Notes under the pieces: model-generated | Seen by the model: only the letters and a program-made list of their open reading frames with translations | Databases searched by the model: none | Told to the model about the DNA's origin: nothing | In this document: positions 43,591-54,264 of the stretch, piece by piece | Layout: the number at the start of each line of letters is the position of its first letter | Position numbering within the stretch: position 1 is the first letter of the stretch | Translations under genes and position numbers: made by a program | Source of the DNA: Paguma larvata | Lineage: Eukaryota > Chordata > Mammalia > Carnivora > Viverridae | Direction: 5' to 3' | Assembly (NCBI GenBank): GCA_030068075.1 | Contig: CM057827.1 | Location: 67,408,500-67,472,499 of the forward strand | Length of the DNA: 64,000 nt

Positions 43591-45008
43591 GTAAGTGAAT
43601 GTCTTGAAGACAATAAAGACCCAATACTTTTGTTAGCATATCTATTTGCTTGCTTTAATTGTGGAATATCTATAATAAAAGCACTTTTAATAATATTCAA
43701 TTACTAATATTTAATTACTTTTCTAACATCAGACAGTAAATTTACTTATAAAGAGTATCCTTATTATAACACTTATAATTGACAGGCCTAAGTTATTTTC
43801 AGTTGAGAACATGACCTGCTTTAAAGATGAGTGACTCATTATAGCACTCACCAAAGGCTCACTATAGACAGCATTTACATTCGAGACTCTGAGAAGACAC
43901 AAAGCAAGTCCCTTCCCCTGCAGATACTTGCAATTTAGTCCTCCCTGCCCCACCCTCACCCAGGAACACTCCACTGCTCTCTAATCAAAACAAAAGAAGA
44001 GCTTGAAAGCACATTTAAGTAACAACTTCCTGACCATTTTACCAGTAAGTCAATGGAGCATTTTAATATATGTCAGATATGGTTTGAGACATAATCCCTG
44101 CCCTCACAAAGCACATATTCCAGTCAGGAACACAGACTGGGAGACAACTCCTACACAACAGAACCATGGTTCTATGGAAACTGGGGACAAAGGTCTGCGG
44201 AAGCTAAGAGGAAGAGGGCTAATTGGCACAGAGAGACAATGGCTTTATACAATAGGCCACAAAAAGCTGGGTTTTCTTGAAGGATGAGTAGACTTTGTCA
44301 AGTATACCAACAGGGGAAGAGCATTATTAAAAGAACACTTGAAAAAAAATTTGCATGGGGAAAATGCCGGCACGCTTTACAGGATATATTTTAAAGTAAG
44401 TGTGGCAGTCAGGAGTGAATCTCATTTTAACAAATAGAATTATTACAATAGAAAATACCAAAGACGAAGAGAATTTCCAAGTTTCCTTCTCTACTTTTTA
44501 AAATTCATAATAATCCTATTGATCACCATGCTAAATGTTTTCACCATGAAAGAGTATTAGACTGCCCAGTGTAATAAACAGGCTGATACCAATACCCATG
44601 TCAATTGCTTTTTGACATTGTTGAAGTTCGTATCTTGCTCTGGTTCTAGCTGCTTTCAAGCTGCACTGCTAGAGTGGTCTATGGATGAAACAATAGGGGA
44701 CATTCTTTCTGATTGCATATCTTGAAAACAATGTAATAGCCTAGAAGCAAAACAACTTAAGATTTCCAGCATATTATGAGTTCTATGGAATATGGAAAGA
44801 TAGTCTATGGAAAGTCTATCATAGTCTACGTATGGAAGGAAAGTCTGAACTAATGTCCTAGTAGATGGAAGGATGAGAATTGTTCCTTACTAAATGCCAC
44901 CATCAAGGGAAATGTCTATTTGGAATAAAACTTAGAGGAATGATTTCTTAGGAAGTGTAGAAACTGAAGTTCTCATAAGTTCTCATAAAGTATTGTTTTA
45001 TGTTTATA
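43591..45008. other. Unassigned non-coding sequence with traces of ancient repeat
   Basis: At 44075-44160, 'tttgagacataatccctgcc', 'ctcacaaagcacatattcca' and 'gtcaggaacacagactggg' resemble the same ancient dispersed family as 51330-51440. Short local duplications occur at 44780-44850 ('tatggaa', 'agtctat' repeats) and 44965-44987 (tandem 'aagttctcat'). No gene recognised. Confidence 0.4.
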
Positions 45009-45010
45009 CC

Positions 45011-45068
45011 TATCTATCTATCATCTATCTATCTATCTGTCTGTCTATCTATCTATCATCTATCTATT
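45011..45068. repeat. (TCTA)n tetranucleotide microsatellite
   Basis: TATC/TCTA units with two TCATC and two TGTC interruptions; equivalent to (GATA)n on the other strand. Probably polymorphic. Confidence 0.93.
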
Positions 45069-45276
45069 TAGGTTTATAGGCTTATATCTCTGAATATTGG
45101 TATCTTAAAATACCTGGAGAGTGTCTGGGTTAATTTGTTTCTGTGAATTTTATTTAATACAGAATGCATGAACTTATATATATAGATATTTTTGAACGTA
45201 TTCATTTTTTCTTACAGCATTTAAATAAAGCTGTTAATTTCATTTTAAAGCTATATGTATTCTGAGTAGTCAATTT
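45069..45276. other. Unassigned AT-rich gap
   Basis: Nothing recognised. Confidence 0.35.
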
Positions 45277-45544
45277 AAAATAACTTTGGGGGGGCGCCTG
45301 GGTGGTTCAGTCGGTTGAGCGTCCGACTTCGGCTCAGGTCATGATCTCACCATTCCCGAGTTCAAGCCCCGCGTCGGGCTCTGTGCTGACAGCTCAGAGC
45401 CTGGAGCCTGTCTCAGATTCTGTGTCTCCCTCTCTGTCTGTGCCCCTCCCCTGCTCATGCTCTGTCTGTCTGTCTCTCTGTCTCTCAAAAATAAAACATT
45501 AAAAAAAAATTAAAAAATAAAATAAAATAAAATAAAATAACTTT
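45277..45544 (+). mobile_element. Young Can-SINE with 11-bp TSD and (AAAAT)n tail
   Basis: The body is 45288-45533. AAAATAACTTT is duplicated perfectly at 45277-45287 and 45534-45544. The sequence is near the feliform consensus: ggggcgcctgggtgg head, 'gttgagcgtccgacttcggc', 'caagccccgcgtcgggctct' and 'gacagctcagagcctggagc'. Its tRNA-derived CpGs are retained, unlike in the other copies. The tail ends in (AAAAT)n. This is the youngest SINE in the window and the best support for a felid source. Confidence 0.96.
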
Positions 45545-46066
45545 CGGGTCGTTTCTAAATAAAAAAATTAAAACATTTAGGTCAGAAATACTAGCTTCTG
45601 TGAGTACTGTTTATAAACAAATGATGCTACAACTAGATTGGGAAACAGGAAATTTGGAAAATGGAATATCTTCTTTATCTTGGGTTAGAAGGAACAGAGC
45701 AGTAAGTGGTAATATTATATCATTATAAAAACTGGAAACATAAGAGGCTTTTTTTTTTTTTTACATTTCTCATGTTTCCAAAAAGATTCCCAAATATTTA
45801 GTTTTATAATCTTCATATTTTAATTTTTAAGGTTTCCAGAAATGATTTGCTAACTTCATGTTTGCATATCAAAAAAACAATTTAACTGTAGTTCTCTTGG
45901 AAATATTTAGATATTCTGAGTATTAGTTGATGAAGATAGACAGTTCAGAATAAAATCATCACATAGACACCTTAATTAAACATTCTGTATAAACCAATCA
46001 GATCTCTTATCTTTCCATATCTACTCCAAAATAGTTGTGATTTGATGGCCTTAATTAGAAGAGATA
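45545..46066. other. Unassigned AT-rich non-coding sequence
   Basis: Contains a T-run at about 45750-45762. Nothing else recognised. Confidence 0.4.
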
Positions 46067-46240
46067 GGGCTCCTGGACAGCTCTGTTGACTAAGTATCCA
46101 ACTATGGCTCAGGTCATGATCTCATGGTTTGTGAGTTTGAGCCCCGCATTGGGCTCCATGCTGACAAGCATGGGGCCTGCTTGGTATTTTCTCTCTCTCT
46201 CCCTCTCTCTCTCTCTCTCAAAATAAATAAACTTTAAGAA
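46067..46240 (+). mobile_element. Can-SINE, diverged
   Basis: Head 'gggctcctggacagctctg', 'ggctcaggtcatgatctcat', 'gagtttgagccccgcattgg', (CT)n, 'aaaataaataaactttaaga'. About 0.5 kb downstream of the young copy, same strand, and clearly older. Short internal deletion after 'gctgacaagcatgg'. Confidence 0.92.
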
Positions 46241-47220
46241 AGTAAAAAACATAGTGTGTTTAGAGAATTTTTGTCTTTTGTTTTCCAAAGAGCTAGGAGT
46301 TAGTTGTAGGGACATCTAAAACATTTATCTCACTGACTGACTTTCAGCGATGAGTCATTGAAAAACATATGCTTAAAATAAAATAGACACACCAGTTTAG
46401 TACCTATGTGCAGTTGTGGGTGTGTACAAAAATACATCAGCATTGTCATCCCTATAGTTATCCTTACCTACAGTGCATTGGCTGTGCATGTTATTGAACC
46501 CACTTCCCATATGGACATAGAGAATATAGTTTATAAATACATAAATAGCTGTAGTGTTTATTTACATGGGTGCGGTCCCTTCTTACTGCAGTGAACTCCA
46601 CAGGACATTTCAGTTTTTCATCTCCTTTTCTTCCTCCTGCAACAGCAAGATTTCATTGTATCCTGCTAGAAATCATATTCCCAGTTGTGGCTGAGAGTAA
46701 ACAAACTCAAAACAGGATCTCCAGGTCTCTTTATGGATGCTGCCCTGGGAGGAGGCAGTGCATTCACAAGTGGGAAAAGAGGTAGGGGAGGAAGGGCTCT
46801 AAATTCAATGCACTGAAAAGAAGGAAAGAAACTCTCAAAAGGAAAGCCATTTACTTTCCAACACTACCTGATAAACAAATTAATTTCCTCTTTCTCCTTC
46901 AGGCTCCAAATGCCCGTTTTGGGGGTTGGGAAGATAGGCATGGGGAAAGGAGGAAAAAGGGCATTAGAGACGGAGTTTTTCAGACTGGATGTTCATAATT
47001 ATTTAAAGTGATCGTGTTTGAGGGAATTAAGAGTGCCTTGTTACACATAGATTTCTTTCCAGAATAAAAGATTCTGTTCTAAAACTACTTGTTTAGATCT
47101 AACAACGGAAAGAGGCTCACAAACAACTGGTAATTATATGCACACAACATGTAAGTCTGCCACGAGGCGCCTTTTTTAGAGTTAGAGGATGATAGTAATA
47201 GGAATTTCCATGCAAAGCAT
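46241..47220. other. Unassigned non-coding sequence
   Basis: No interspersed repeat recognised. The 62- and 71-codon frames (46406-46594, 46570-46785) overlap in different phases and carry no known domain. Confidence 0.35.
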
Positions 47221-47250
47221 TATTTTCTGTGAATATTTACACAGAAAATA
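47221..47250. other. Perfect 11-bp inverted repeat, 8-nt loop
   Basis: TATTTTCTGTG (47221-47231) and CACAGAAAATA (47240-47250) are perfect reverse complements around AATATTTA. It lies at the left edge of the repeat-free block. Confidence 0.8.
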
Positions 47251-49169
47251 CACTTGTAACCAAATTAACAAAGCAGCACTCTACAGATGATAAACAGAGA
47301 CATGGAGATCTAAACAGCTGTTTTTATAGTTTTTGTTAAAGAGAACTTTCCTCATAGAGGCACTCTCCGAAATCCCAATCTGCATTTTGTTGATGAGGCA
47401 TGAGTGCATATAAGATAATCCCTTTCTGGCCTAATAGAATGTTCATCCGAATGACTAGAAACAGGAACAGGGGTTCAAAAAACTAGATTACATGGCCATA
47501 CCTACTAGATACAGTTTTTTTTTCCAGCTCCTCTATGTGTCAGTTAGGGAAAGTGGATCCCAGTGATCTGTTGACACCATTTTTATTTTGGAGACAAACT
47601 CACTACCTTGTAGCACTGTTCCCCACCACAGGTGACTGCCCTTCCCCTTTGTTTACTTCACCACAATTAGTTTCTTACACAGTGGAAGCAAACGGGAGAT
47701 TTCAACTGTTGGTAAATAAAGGGCTGTGCATGAGTGCCTCTTAATAGCTTATCATCGTGTGTAATCAAACTGAATAATTGCTGGAGAGGAGAGCTCCTAC
47801 GCATTGGCAGATGCCCGTGGGCTGAGCTCTGCTCTGGAATGTCACCACACAACAAAGCCCTGGATGGATAATGCATCAGCAGCAGTGGGGCTCTAGGCAT
47901 GTCACGCAGGTGGGGAGAAATCAGCGAGGTGAGGCAAATGTAAGTGTGCCAATGACACGGGAATGGTATTAGATGGATAGGGGGCAAGTAAAAAGACAAA
48001 GAAGCCAAGAAATTGAAGAAAACAGCTTTCACCACTAAATGGAAATTACCTTGAATGCTGCATTGCACCAGTGACTTTGACAGCTGAAGCAGCAGCAAAG
48101 AGAACTTGACTAAGATATTGGCCGTGCTGTTTGCTTTGCAAGGGGCTAAGTGTGGTTGACTTTCTCCTGACAAGATCAATCACTGTTCATATAACACAAT
48201 GAGCCAAATTCAAGAATACTTTCTTGGGGGCATTCATGAAAAGATTGAAAAGCAGCAAGCTGTTCTTATGCCGGATTCCACAGGGACACAGAAATGCATT
48301 CTCCAAATTCCATTTACCTAAGAGTTTTCTTAGGTATTCTATAAAATTGTACTTTGTACGTGTTTTCTATCTTATGTCATACAATTAAACTTTAAGGTTA
48401 TTTATCAATCAGCAAATAAATTCACAGATTCTAGATGATCTTAAATCCACACTTATTTTGTCCCATTTTAAAACTAGATTTCACAGACTAGAGCCTTGTT
48501 TTCTTGCTCCGTTTCTGTTGTTCTCCTACAGAACATGCTATGTATATGGCAGATTGACTGGTGCTTACCGTTGGGTTTTTCAGTGATTTAGCTTTGTCAT
48601 ACACACATTCGGGCACATACACACACACACCAAGTCAAGTGAGCCTCATTATAGACTGGCTTTCTCTATGACAGACAAGTAACATCTGTGCTGCTTTGTC
48701 TGCAAACAGCGCGTCTGCTGGGGAATCTTATTCACAAATCCTTTAAAACACAGAAGCTCCCCCTTTCTTCTCTGTCTTTTTTGCACGAGGATGTGAATAT
48801 GAATTGAAATTCCAAATTAACTATTCCAGATAAAGCTTAAGGTTTTCATTAATATTTAAATTGAACTATCAGACGTGATGTTGTGATATTTCATACCAAC
48901 AGCTCTGTACAGAGAGGCTTTTAAATATTAAGGTTTCATCATTTTCAAAAGAAAGAAGGAATTGTTCTTTTCTTTCAAACACTGATACTGTGGAAACGAA
49001 CGTGAGTCATGTACGAAACTAACAAAAAAAGCATGAAATCAGCCGTAGAGGCTCAGGTACCATCTCTGCTATTGCACATCATCTGGAATACCAGAGCTCT
49101 GCAAGCTGTCAGACAGGCTCATCCCAGCACTTAAAAGGGAAGCAACTACAGTTGTTCAACCAGCAGCTA
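47251..49169. other. Repeat-poor block, candidate conserved non-coding DNA
   Basis: About 1.9 kb without a recognised interspersed repeat. 47740-48180 is mixed in base composition with CpGs and holds the longest frame in the window that is not low-complexity (47667-48179, minus, 170 codons). That frame has no recognisable domain, signal peptide or splice context, and is not called a gene. 48770-48960 is an AT-rich but non-repetitive stretch with ATTA/TAAT cores. A (CA)n run lies at 48617-48632. Conservation itself cannot be judged here. Confidence 0.3.
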
Positions 49170-49260
49170 TTTGTTTGGCTCTTGCCAGTGCCTGGCTCAT
49201 AATAGCCATTCAATAAATATCTATTTAATATTGAACAAATAGAGATGTGAGCTAGATGTT
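49170..49260 (+). repeat. MIR/L2 3' tail
   Basis: 'ttgccagtgcctggctcata' and 'atagccattcaataaatatc' match the shared MIR/L2 end pattern 'cagtgcctggcacatagtaggcgctcaataaat'. Confidence 0.55.
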
Positions 49261-49700
49261 GTGAGGGACACAAACCCATAATAAACAGCCTCCATCCTTT
49301 ATCATATTAGAGTATTGACAAATTATTCTCATGGCTCACAGAGTAAAAATCGGAAGACTTTCTAGATAGAAATGACAAGAATGGGTCCAACATTGAATGA
49401 GGAGGGCATTCCAAAAAACTGAAATGATATAAGCACACACACACACATACACACAAAAGAATATTCCAGGCTATTAAAGAGACATTTAATGGCCAAGTAG
49501 CCAGGAAAAGAAGGTTCATCTAGGGCAGCAGTAGAGGTCATACTTGCAAAGTTAAGACTGAATCATGGAGGACACTGAAAGTCAGACCTTTGAACTTCCT
49601 ACTTCATTTCATGAGAAAGAAGCCGTTGAAAGATGTTTTAGAAAGCAAGTGACAGGGAAATTAGTGTAGTGGGGAGATTAGCTTAGCAATTCCAGAAGCC
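49261..49700 (+). repeat. Ancient interspersed repeat (family not named)
   Basis: 'gaatattccaggctattaaa', 'ggaggacactgaaagtcag' and 'aagccgttgaaagatgtttt' plus 'agcaagtgacagggaaatta' echo a dispersed mammalian repeat also seen at 51320-52180 ('gggaagccattgaaggg...gagtgacatgatc' pattern). A (CA)n run lies at 49435-49455. The 70-codon frame 49307-49519 (minus) crosses it and is not recognisable. Confidence 0.4.
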
Positions 49701-49904
49701 TGTTCATCATTTTAATAGGAAAATATAAATATTCAATCCAGGCAATGTCAAAGTTTTCTAAGAACAAAGCAGTACATTCTTAAAACGCTGGTGTTATGAT
49801 CAACTTTCTTTGAAATATTGATCTTTTAATCATCTTGTAATGGCTTCATCAGTCCTTGATATGCCCTATATCTAATTCACTACTCCTTGTGTTGCCTTTA
49901 AAAA
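49701..49904. other. Unassigned gap
   Basis: Nothing recognised. Confidence 0.35.
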
Positions 49905-49934
49905 GAAATAGGAAGAAAGAAAGAAAGAAAGAAA

Positions 49935-49986
<52 letters not shown>

Positions 49987-50055
49987 GAAAGAAAGAAAGA
50001 AAGAAAGAAAAAGAAAGAAAGAAAGAAAGAAAAAGAAAGAAAGAAAGAAAGAAAG

Positions 50056-50117
<62 letters not shown>

Positions 50118-50150
50118 GAAGGAAGGAAGAAAGAAAGAAAGAAAGAAAGA
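49905..50150. repeat. Long interrupted (GAAA)n array
   Basis: About 240 bp of GAAA units with GAAAAA, GAGAAA and GGAA interruptions. The interruptions form a higher-order pattern, with gaaaaagaaag recurring three times. All purine on the plus strand, so it can form triplex (H-DNA). The Lys/Glu/Arg and Phe/Leu/Ser open frames (49856-50299 plus, 49872-50186 minus) are its translations. Confidence 0.97.
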
Positions 50151-50289
50151 ATCTTTATCTGGATAGCAAATATCAGAGCATCTCAATGCTAAGATTTACA
50201 CTGGTTCTTTTCGCTCCATACTTACTTTCTAAGCTCCTTGTCATACTCATGATTAACATAGCTACCTACCAACAGATGACCATCAGAAT

Positions 50290-50570
50290 TCCATCTTGAA
50301 TTCATCTGTTCCCTCGAAGCTCTTGACTCTTCTAACCAAATGCTTATTTCACATTTACTCTTATACCTATCAAAAAACTTATCACCACCTGAGATGCTAC
50401 ATATGTATTTACTATTATCAATCTTCCCTGTAAAAAGGAAGGCTCCTTGTGGGAAGAAATTTTTATCTTTTTGTTCACCCATGCATTGCCATGTCTTCAA
50501 CAGTGCCTGACACATAGATGTTATCCAAAAATATTTTTGAATGAAGAAATGGCTAACTCTCTGGTCCAAG
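50290..50570 (+). repeat. L2 LINE 3' end
   Basis: 'aaggctccttgtgggaagaa', 'catgcattgccatgtcttca', 'acagtgcctgacacatagat' and 'atttttgaatgaagaaatg' match the L2 terminus ('gctccttgagggcagggac...cagtgcctggcacatagta...tgttgaatgaatg'). Confidence 0.6.
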
Positions 50571-50779
50571 ATAGTATCTATCATCTCCCATGGTATATCA
50601 ACTGAACAGACTATTTTAATCACCAACATTGTTTAGAATTACTGGCACACAGTGATAATAAAAAGATGGTTGGACTTTTTATTGCTTACGTTATTCTTTT
50701 TAAATTCTCTATAGACGATGTACTCCTTTGTTACCCAGAACTAAGGAGAACAGCTTTTTACTACCTTCTCCTTGGTAAA
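50571..50779. other. Unassigned gap
   Basis: Nothing recognised. Confidence 0.35.
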
Positions 50780-51300
50780 TTATTGATAATCTCTCTTTTG
50801 GACTGTTTCAATCACCACTTTTCTGTATTTCAAACTCCACACTATCATCATAAACATTTTTAAAAACATGTATCTGATCATGACACCACCCTGCTTAAAA
50901 TGCCAAAAAGGTTTTCTCTTGTGGTTAAGATGAAAACAGCACCTGATTAACATAGACAACAAAGCCTTTCGAGATCCGGCTCCAGCTTGCCTTTCCATCT
51001 CTGCTTGTATAACACCCCTCTCTCTACTCATGCTTGCTCCTGCTCTCTCTGCTCCAGTCACACGGACCTTCTTGCTTTAGATTCTCATACTTGGCATGCT
51101 CCTGAAATACTCAGAAGATTTCTGTTTCTTTCTTCATCTCGTTAATTGCACTACCTCTTTGGTTCTAGGCTTGCAGCTGCTCTTCCTCAGAGAAGACTTT
51201 CCTGATCTCCTTGTCTCAGTCAAATGTCCTTAGAACTTAGAATTACAATTTGATATTTGTGTACATCTGCTTTTGTTCACATTTGCAAATACTTAATTGC
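50780..51300 (+). repeat. L2 LINE fossil (body)
   Basis: In L2 order: 'catgtatctgatcatgacac', 'caccctgcttaaaatgccaa', 'aaagcctttcgagatccggc', 'tccagcttgcctttccatct', 'tgctccagtcacacggacct' and 'agagaagactttcctgatct'. This follows 'tctgatcatgtcactcccct...ccttcaagg...gatctggcccc...tgctccagccacact...gggaggccttccctgac'. The L2 3' end at 50290-50570 lies upstream in the same orientation, so it belongs to a different copy. Confidence 0.68.
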
Positions 51301-51319
51301 TTAATTACATAAGTTATTT

Positions 51320-52180
51320 AAATACTTAATACTTACTAGGTGTCATCTATGAGTCATGCGCTGTACTGAACACTTGAAATATAGCAGTAAACAATTGCAG
51401 TTGTGGAGCTAACATTCAAGTGGGAAAGTAGATAACAACCATTATGCTACATATTTTAATGCTAAGCAGTACTAAGAGATAAAAAAGAAAAATAAAGAAG
51501 GATAAGTGGTAAGGGAATATAGAGATTATTATAATAGGTAAGGTGGTCAGGGAAATTATTTCTACAGAACAGATATTTGAATGAATAACAGAGAAAAGGG
51601 AAGGAGAAAGTATTACAGATATTTGGGCAAAAAGATAATGCTAAGCAGAAAGAATCATAAGGGAAAAGGGCTTGAGGTATTTGTGTGCATGGTAGGTCAA
51701 AATCCAGCCATCTAGCTTCTAGGTTCTAGCTGCTGCTAAAAGCGATACTAGAAATAAGTGACCAAGTAGGAAATGAGGTAAGAACACACACACAGGGGTA
51801 GACATCATATAGAATATTATAGACCAAGAAAAAGAGTTTAAAATTTGGATTTTATTCTGAGTGTGTTAGGAAGGTGTTTGAGAACAGAAATGTAATAATC
51901 CAATTTTTAGTTTTAAAAGGTTCATTCTAGCTGACATTTGGGTATGGGTTATGGTAGTAAGAGAGCAGAAGGAGAAACCGATTAGGACATTACTGTAGTG
52001 TTATGGACAAAGAAATAGGAGGATAATGATAAAGATCATGAGAAGATGTCAGATTCGGAATAAATTTTGACAGTAGAGCCAACAAAGATGGATTGGATAT
52101 GGGGTATTAAAAAAAAAAGAGAGAGAAGAATTACAGATAACCCCAACACAGCCTCTGGAGGTCTGAGGAGAATTTAGATA
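51320..52180 (+). repeat. Ancient interspersed repeat (family not named), long copy
   Basis: 'ctaggtgtcatctatgagtc', 'tggagctaacattcaagtgg', 'gggcttgaggtatttgtgtg', 'tttggattttattctgagtg', 'aggttcattctagctgacat', 'gagaaaccgattaggacatt', 'gagccaacaaagatggattg'. I know this series of phrases from a mammal-wide dispersed repeat but cannot name the family from memory with confidence. Nearly continuous over 860 bp, which is long for this window. Confidence 0.55.
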
Positions 52181-52241
52181 AAAAAGTGGGATAAACTGTC
52201 TAAAAGCAAAAAATTAGGAAAGATGACAGAATATATATAAT

Positions 52242-52283
52242 ATTAGTCTTGAGAGTTAGTCTCAAGAATTAGTCTTGAGAGTT
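52242..52283. repeat. 26-bp-period duplication enclosing an 8-bp hairpin
   Basis: ATTAGTCTTGAGAGTT occurs perfectly at 52242-52257 and 52268-52283. TCTTGAGA (52247-52254) and TCTCAAGA (52260-52267) are perfect inverted repeats with a GTTAG loop. Direct and inverted symmetry overlap. Confidence 0.75.
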
Positions 52284-52289
52284 CTAGCT

Positions 52290-53402
52290 CTTTCTAGAAC
52301 ATATTTGTTAATCTTGGGATAATATTCTCATCTCTCTGGCTTTCAATAAAATCTCCTCAAAAAAAGCTATACAATGAATGTAAAATGAAAAGCTCTTTTG
52401 AATTCAAAGGAAATCAGCCTCATTTTCTTGATTACTTAGCTTGCAAAATGGCCTGGGGTTTGTTTGCAGGTTTACTTTATGGTGGACTGCAATATTAGTA
52501 TCCATTTCAGAAACTTCTGAATTTGGGCCATATGGCCTTATTTCAGTATTGTCCTATCAACCAAAATTAACATTTTTTCTTTAGATACATAGTTAATAGG
52601 ACATTGTCAACTTTTATAATTTTTTTACACCTTTTTAGCCATTTTGTGGGGATATAAATTAACTCAACCACCAAGAAAAATGTGTAAACAACTGAAAATC
52701 ACAGGAGGGATGGGGGAGCACTATTAGATATTGTTAATATCTATTATTAACACTTTCATGATTACTCTCATCCACGTGGTCTTAACAACAACAGGGGTGG
52801 AAAAAACTGTGAAAATATAGTATGGGCATCACTATGTAATTAGTAAATAAAAGAGAATCTAATTAAAAACTTTAAAAATACATCCCAATAGTCTTCCTTT
52901 GACTTGTTACCCTGGAAAGATTTGAGGATACACATCCAAATATATGAGGCTCAAAATAAATATCAGGACTATAGGACTTCTTGAATATCGATTTTCAGTA
53001 AAATGAATGCTTGCATTTTGACAGTAGAAACAAGATACATGACCACGGTAAAGAAATTTTTTTTTCCTATCTAAGAAGCAGCCCTAATATAAAGAAAATA
53101 TTCTATAGGAACCAGTCTAGTTTCTATTCAATAGATATGAGATATGATACAATTAAATAACATGGAACTTATGGATAAATTAAAATTATATACTACCATT
53201 AAAATGCATATTTATAACTTAATTTATCTATCATTAATGTTTTTCTTTCTTTTTTTTTTAGTTTTCCATGAGCTATTTCATTATTCCAGAAAAAGGATGA
53301 CTAACTCTTTTACAGTTTAGTCCAACATATTTTTCTAAAATGTGCTCAGCAGAATATTAGTGCTCAAGATGTTAATATGCGCTCTAAAAACAAGTAAATA
53401 AT
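52290..53402. other. Unassigned AT-rich non-coding sequence
   Basis: About 1.1 kb with nothing recognised. The next feature is a long purine array. Confidence 0.4.
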
Positions 53403-53728
53403 AGGAAGAAGAAGAAGATGAAGAAGAAGAAGAAGAAGAAGAAGAAGAAGAAGAAGAAGAAGAAGAAGAGGAGGAGGAGGAGGAGGAGGAGGAGGAGGAG
53501 GACGAGGAGGAGGAGGAGGACGAGGAGGAGGAGGAGGACGAGGAGGAGGAGGAGGACGAGGACGAGGACGAGCAGGACGAAGAGGAGGAGGAGGAGGAGG
53601 AGGGGGAGAAGAAGAAGAAGAAGAAGAAGAAGGAGAAGGAGAAGGAGAAGGAGAAGGAGAAGGAGAAGGAGAAGGAGAAGGAGAAGGAGAAGGAGAAGGA
53701 GAAGGAGAAGGAGAAGGAGGAGAAGAAG
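53403..53728. repeat. (GAA)n/(GAG)n/(GAC)n/(GAGAAG)n composite array
   Basis: 325 bp with four sub-blocks in order: GAA (53403-53467), GAG with regular GAC interruptions (53468-53605), GAA (about 53606-53632), then GAGAAG hexamers (53633-53728). Almost pure purine except the GAC cytosines. Three long open frames over it (poly-Ser/Phe, poly-Pro/Ser, poly-Lys/Arg) are artefacts. Triplex-forming and prone to replication slippage. Confidence 0.97.
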
Positions 53729-53735
53729 TTGTTAA

Positions 53736-53757
53736 ACAAACAAACAAACAAACAAAC
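53736..53757. repeat. (AAAC)n run
   Basis: Five CAAA units directly 3' of the purine array. Possibly a retroposon A-tail from which the array grew. Confidence 0.8.
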
Positions 53758-54264
53758 CGTGCTTAAAGAAATTGGAGAAACACTGCATGATATATTAATG
53801 GCTCTGGAAAGTTCCACAGGAAAAAAAAAATAAGTAACTAAATTTCTTTCAACCAGCAATTACCAAACTTATTGACCGAAAGTATTTTTCCTTTAGCACC
53901 TACAGACAATTCCTGAGACTCCCATGTTACATAGAATATAGTTCTGGAAACACTCCCTTAGCAGTTGACAGGTAACTTCTACATAGCACTTCCTATATCG
54001 TATTGTGGTTACTAGACAATGACCTATGTATATACAGGACCTTGTTTTATTCTTACTTTTCTAGGTTCTTTGATAGGTTATGATCTATAGTGCTTACTAA
54101 TATTAAGGGTTTTTTATGGTAAGAAATATATTATTAAAATATTTATAGAAACCCATTAATTCATTACCGCTATTAAAAACCAAGATTTGATTAAATCTGA
54201 ATATATTCCCTGTGTGGGATCATAGAGCTCTTTCTGCCTGGTGTGATTTTCCATGCTATTTCAA
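53758..54264. other. Unassigned AT-rich non-coding sequence
   Basis: Nothing recognised. Confidence 0.4.

Noticed and set aside
45011..45068. Regularly spaced short repeats considered as a CRISPR-like array
   Set aside because: They are a tetranucleotide microsatellite with no spacers, in a mammalian genome. No CRISPR-like array exists in the window.
49856..50299. 147-codon plus and 104-codon minus frames rich in Lys/Glu or Phe/Leu/Ser
   Set aside because: Translations of the (GAAA)n array with short random ends.
50222..50629. 135-codon minus-strand frame
   Set aside because: Runs antisense through an L2 3' end, so it is a shadow of repeat sequence.
53335..53859. 174-, 127- and 105-codon frames (poly-Ser/Phe, poly-Pro/Ser, poly-Lys/Arg)
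   Set aside because: They are translations of the GAN array in different frames. The residue bias follows the repeat unit and no non-repeat domain is attached.
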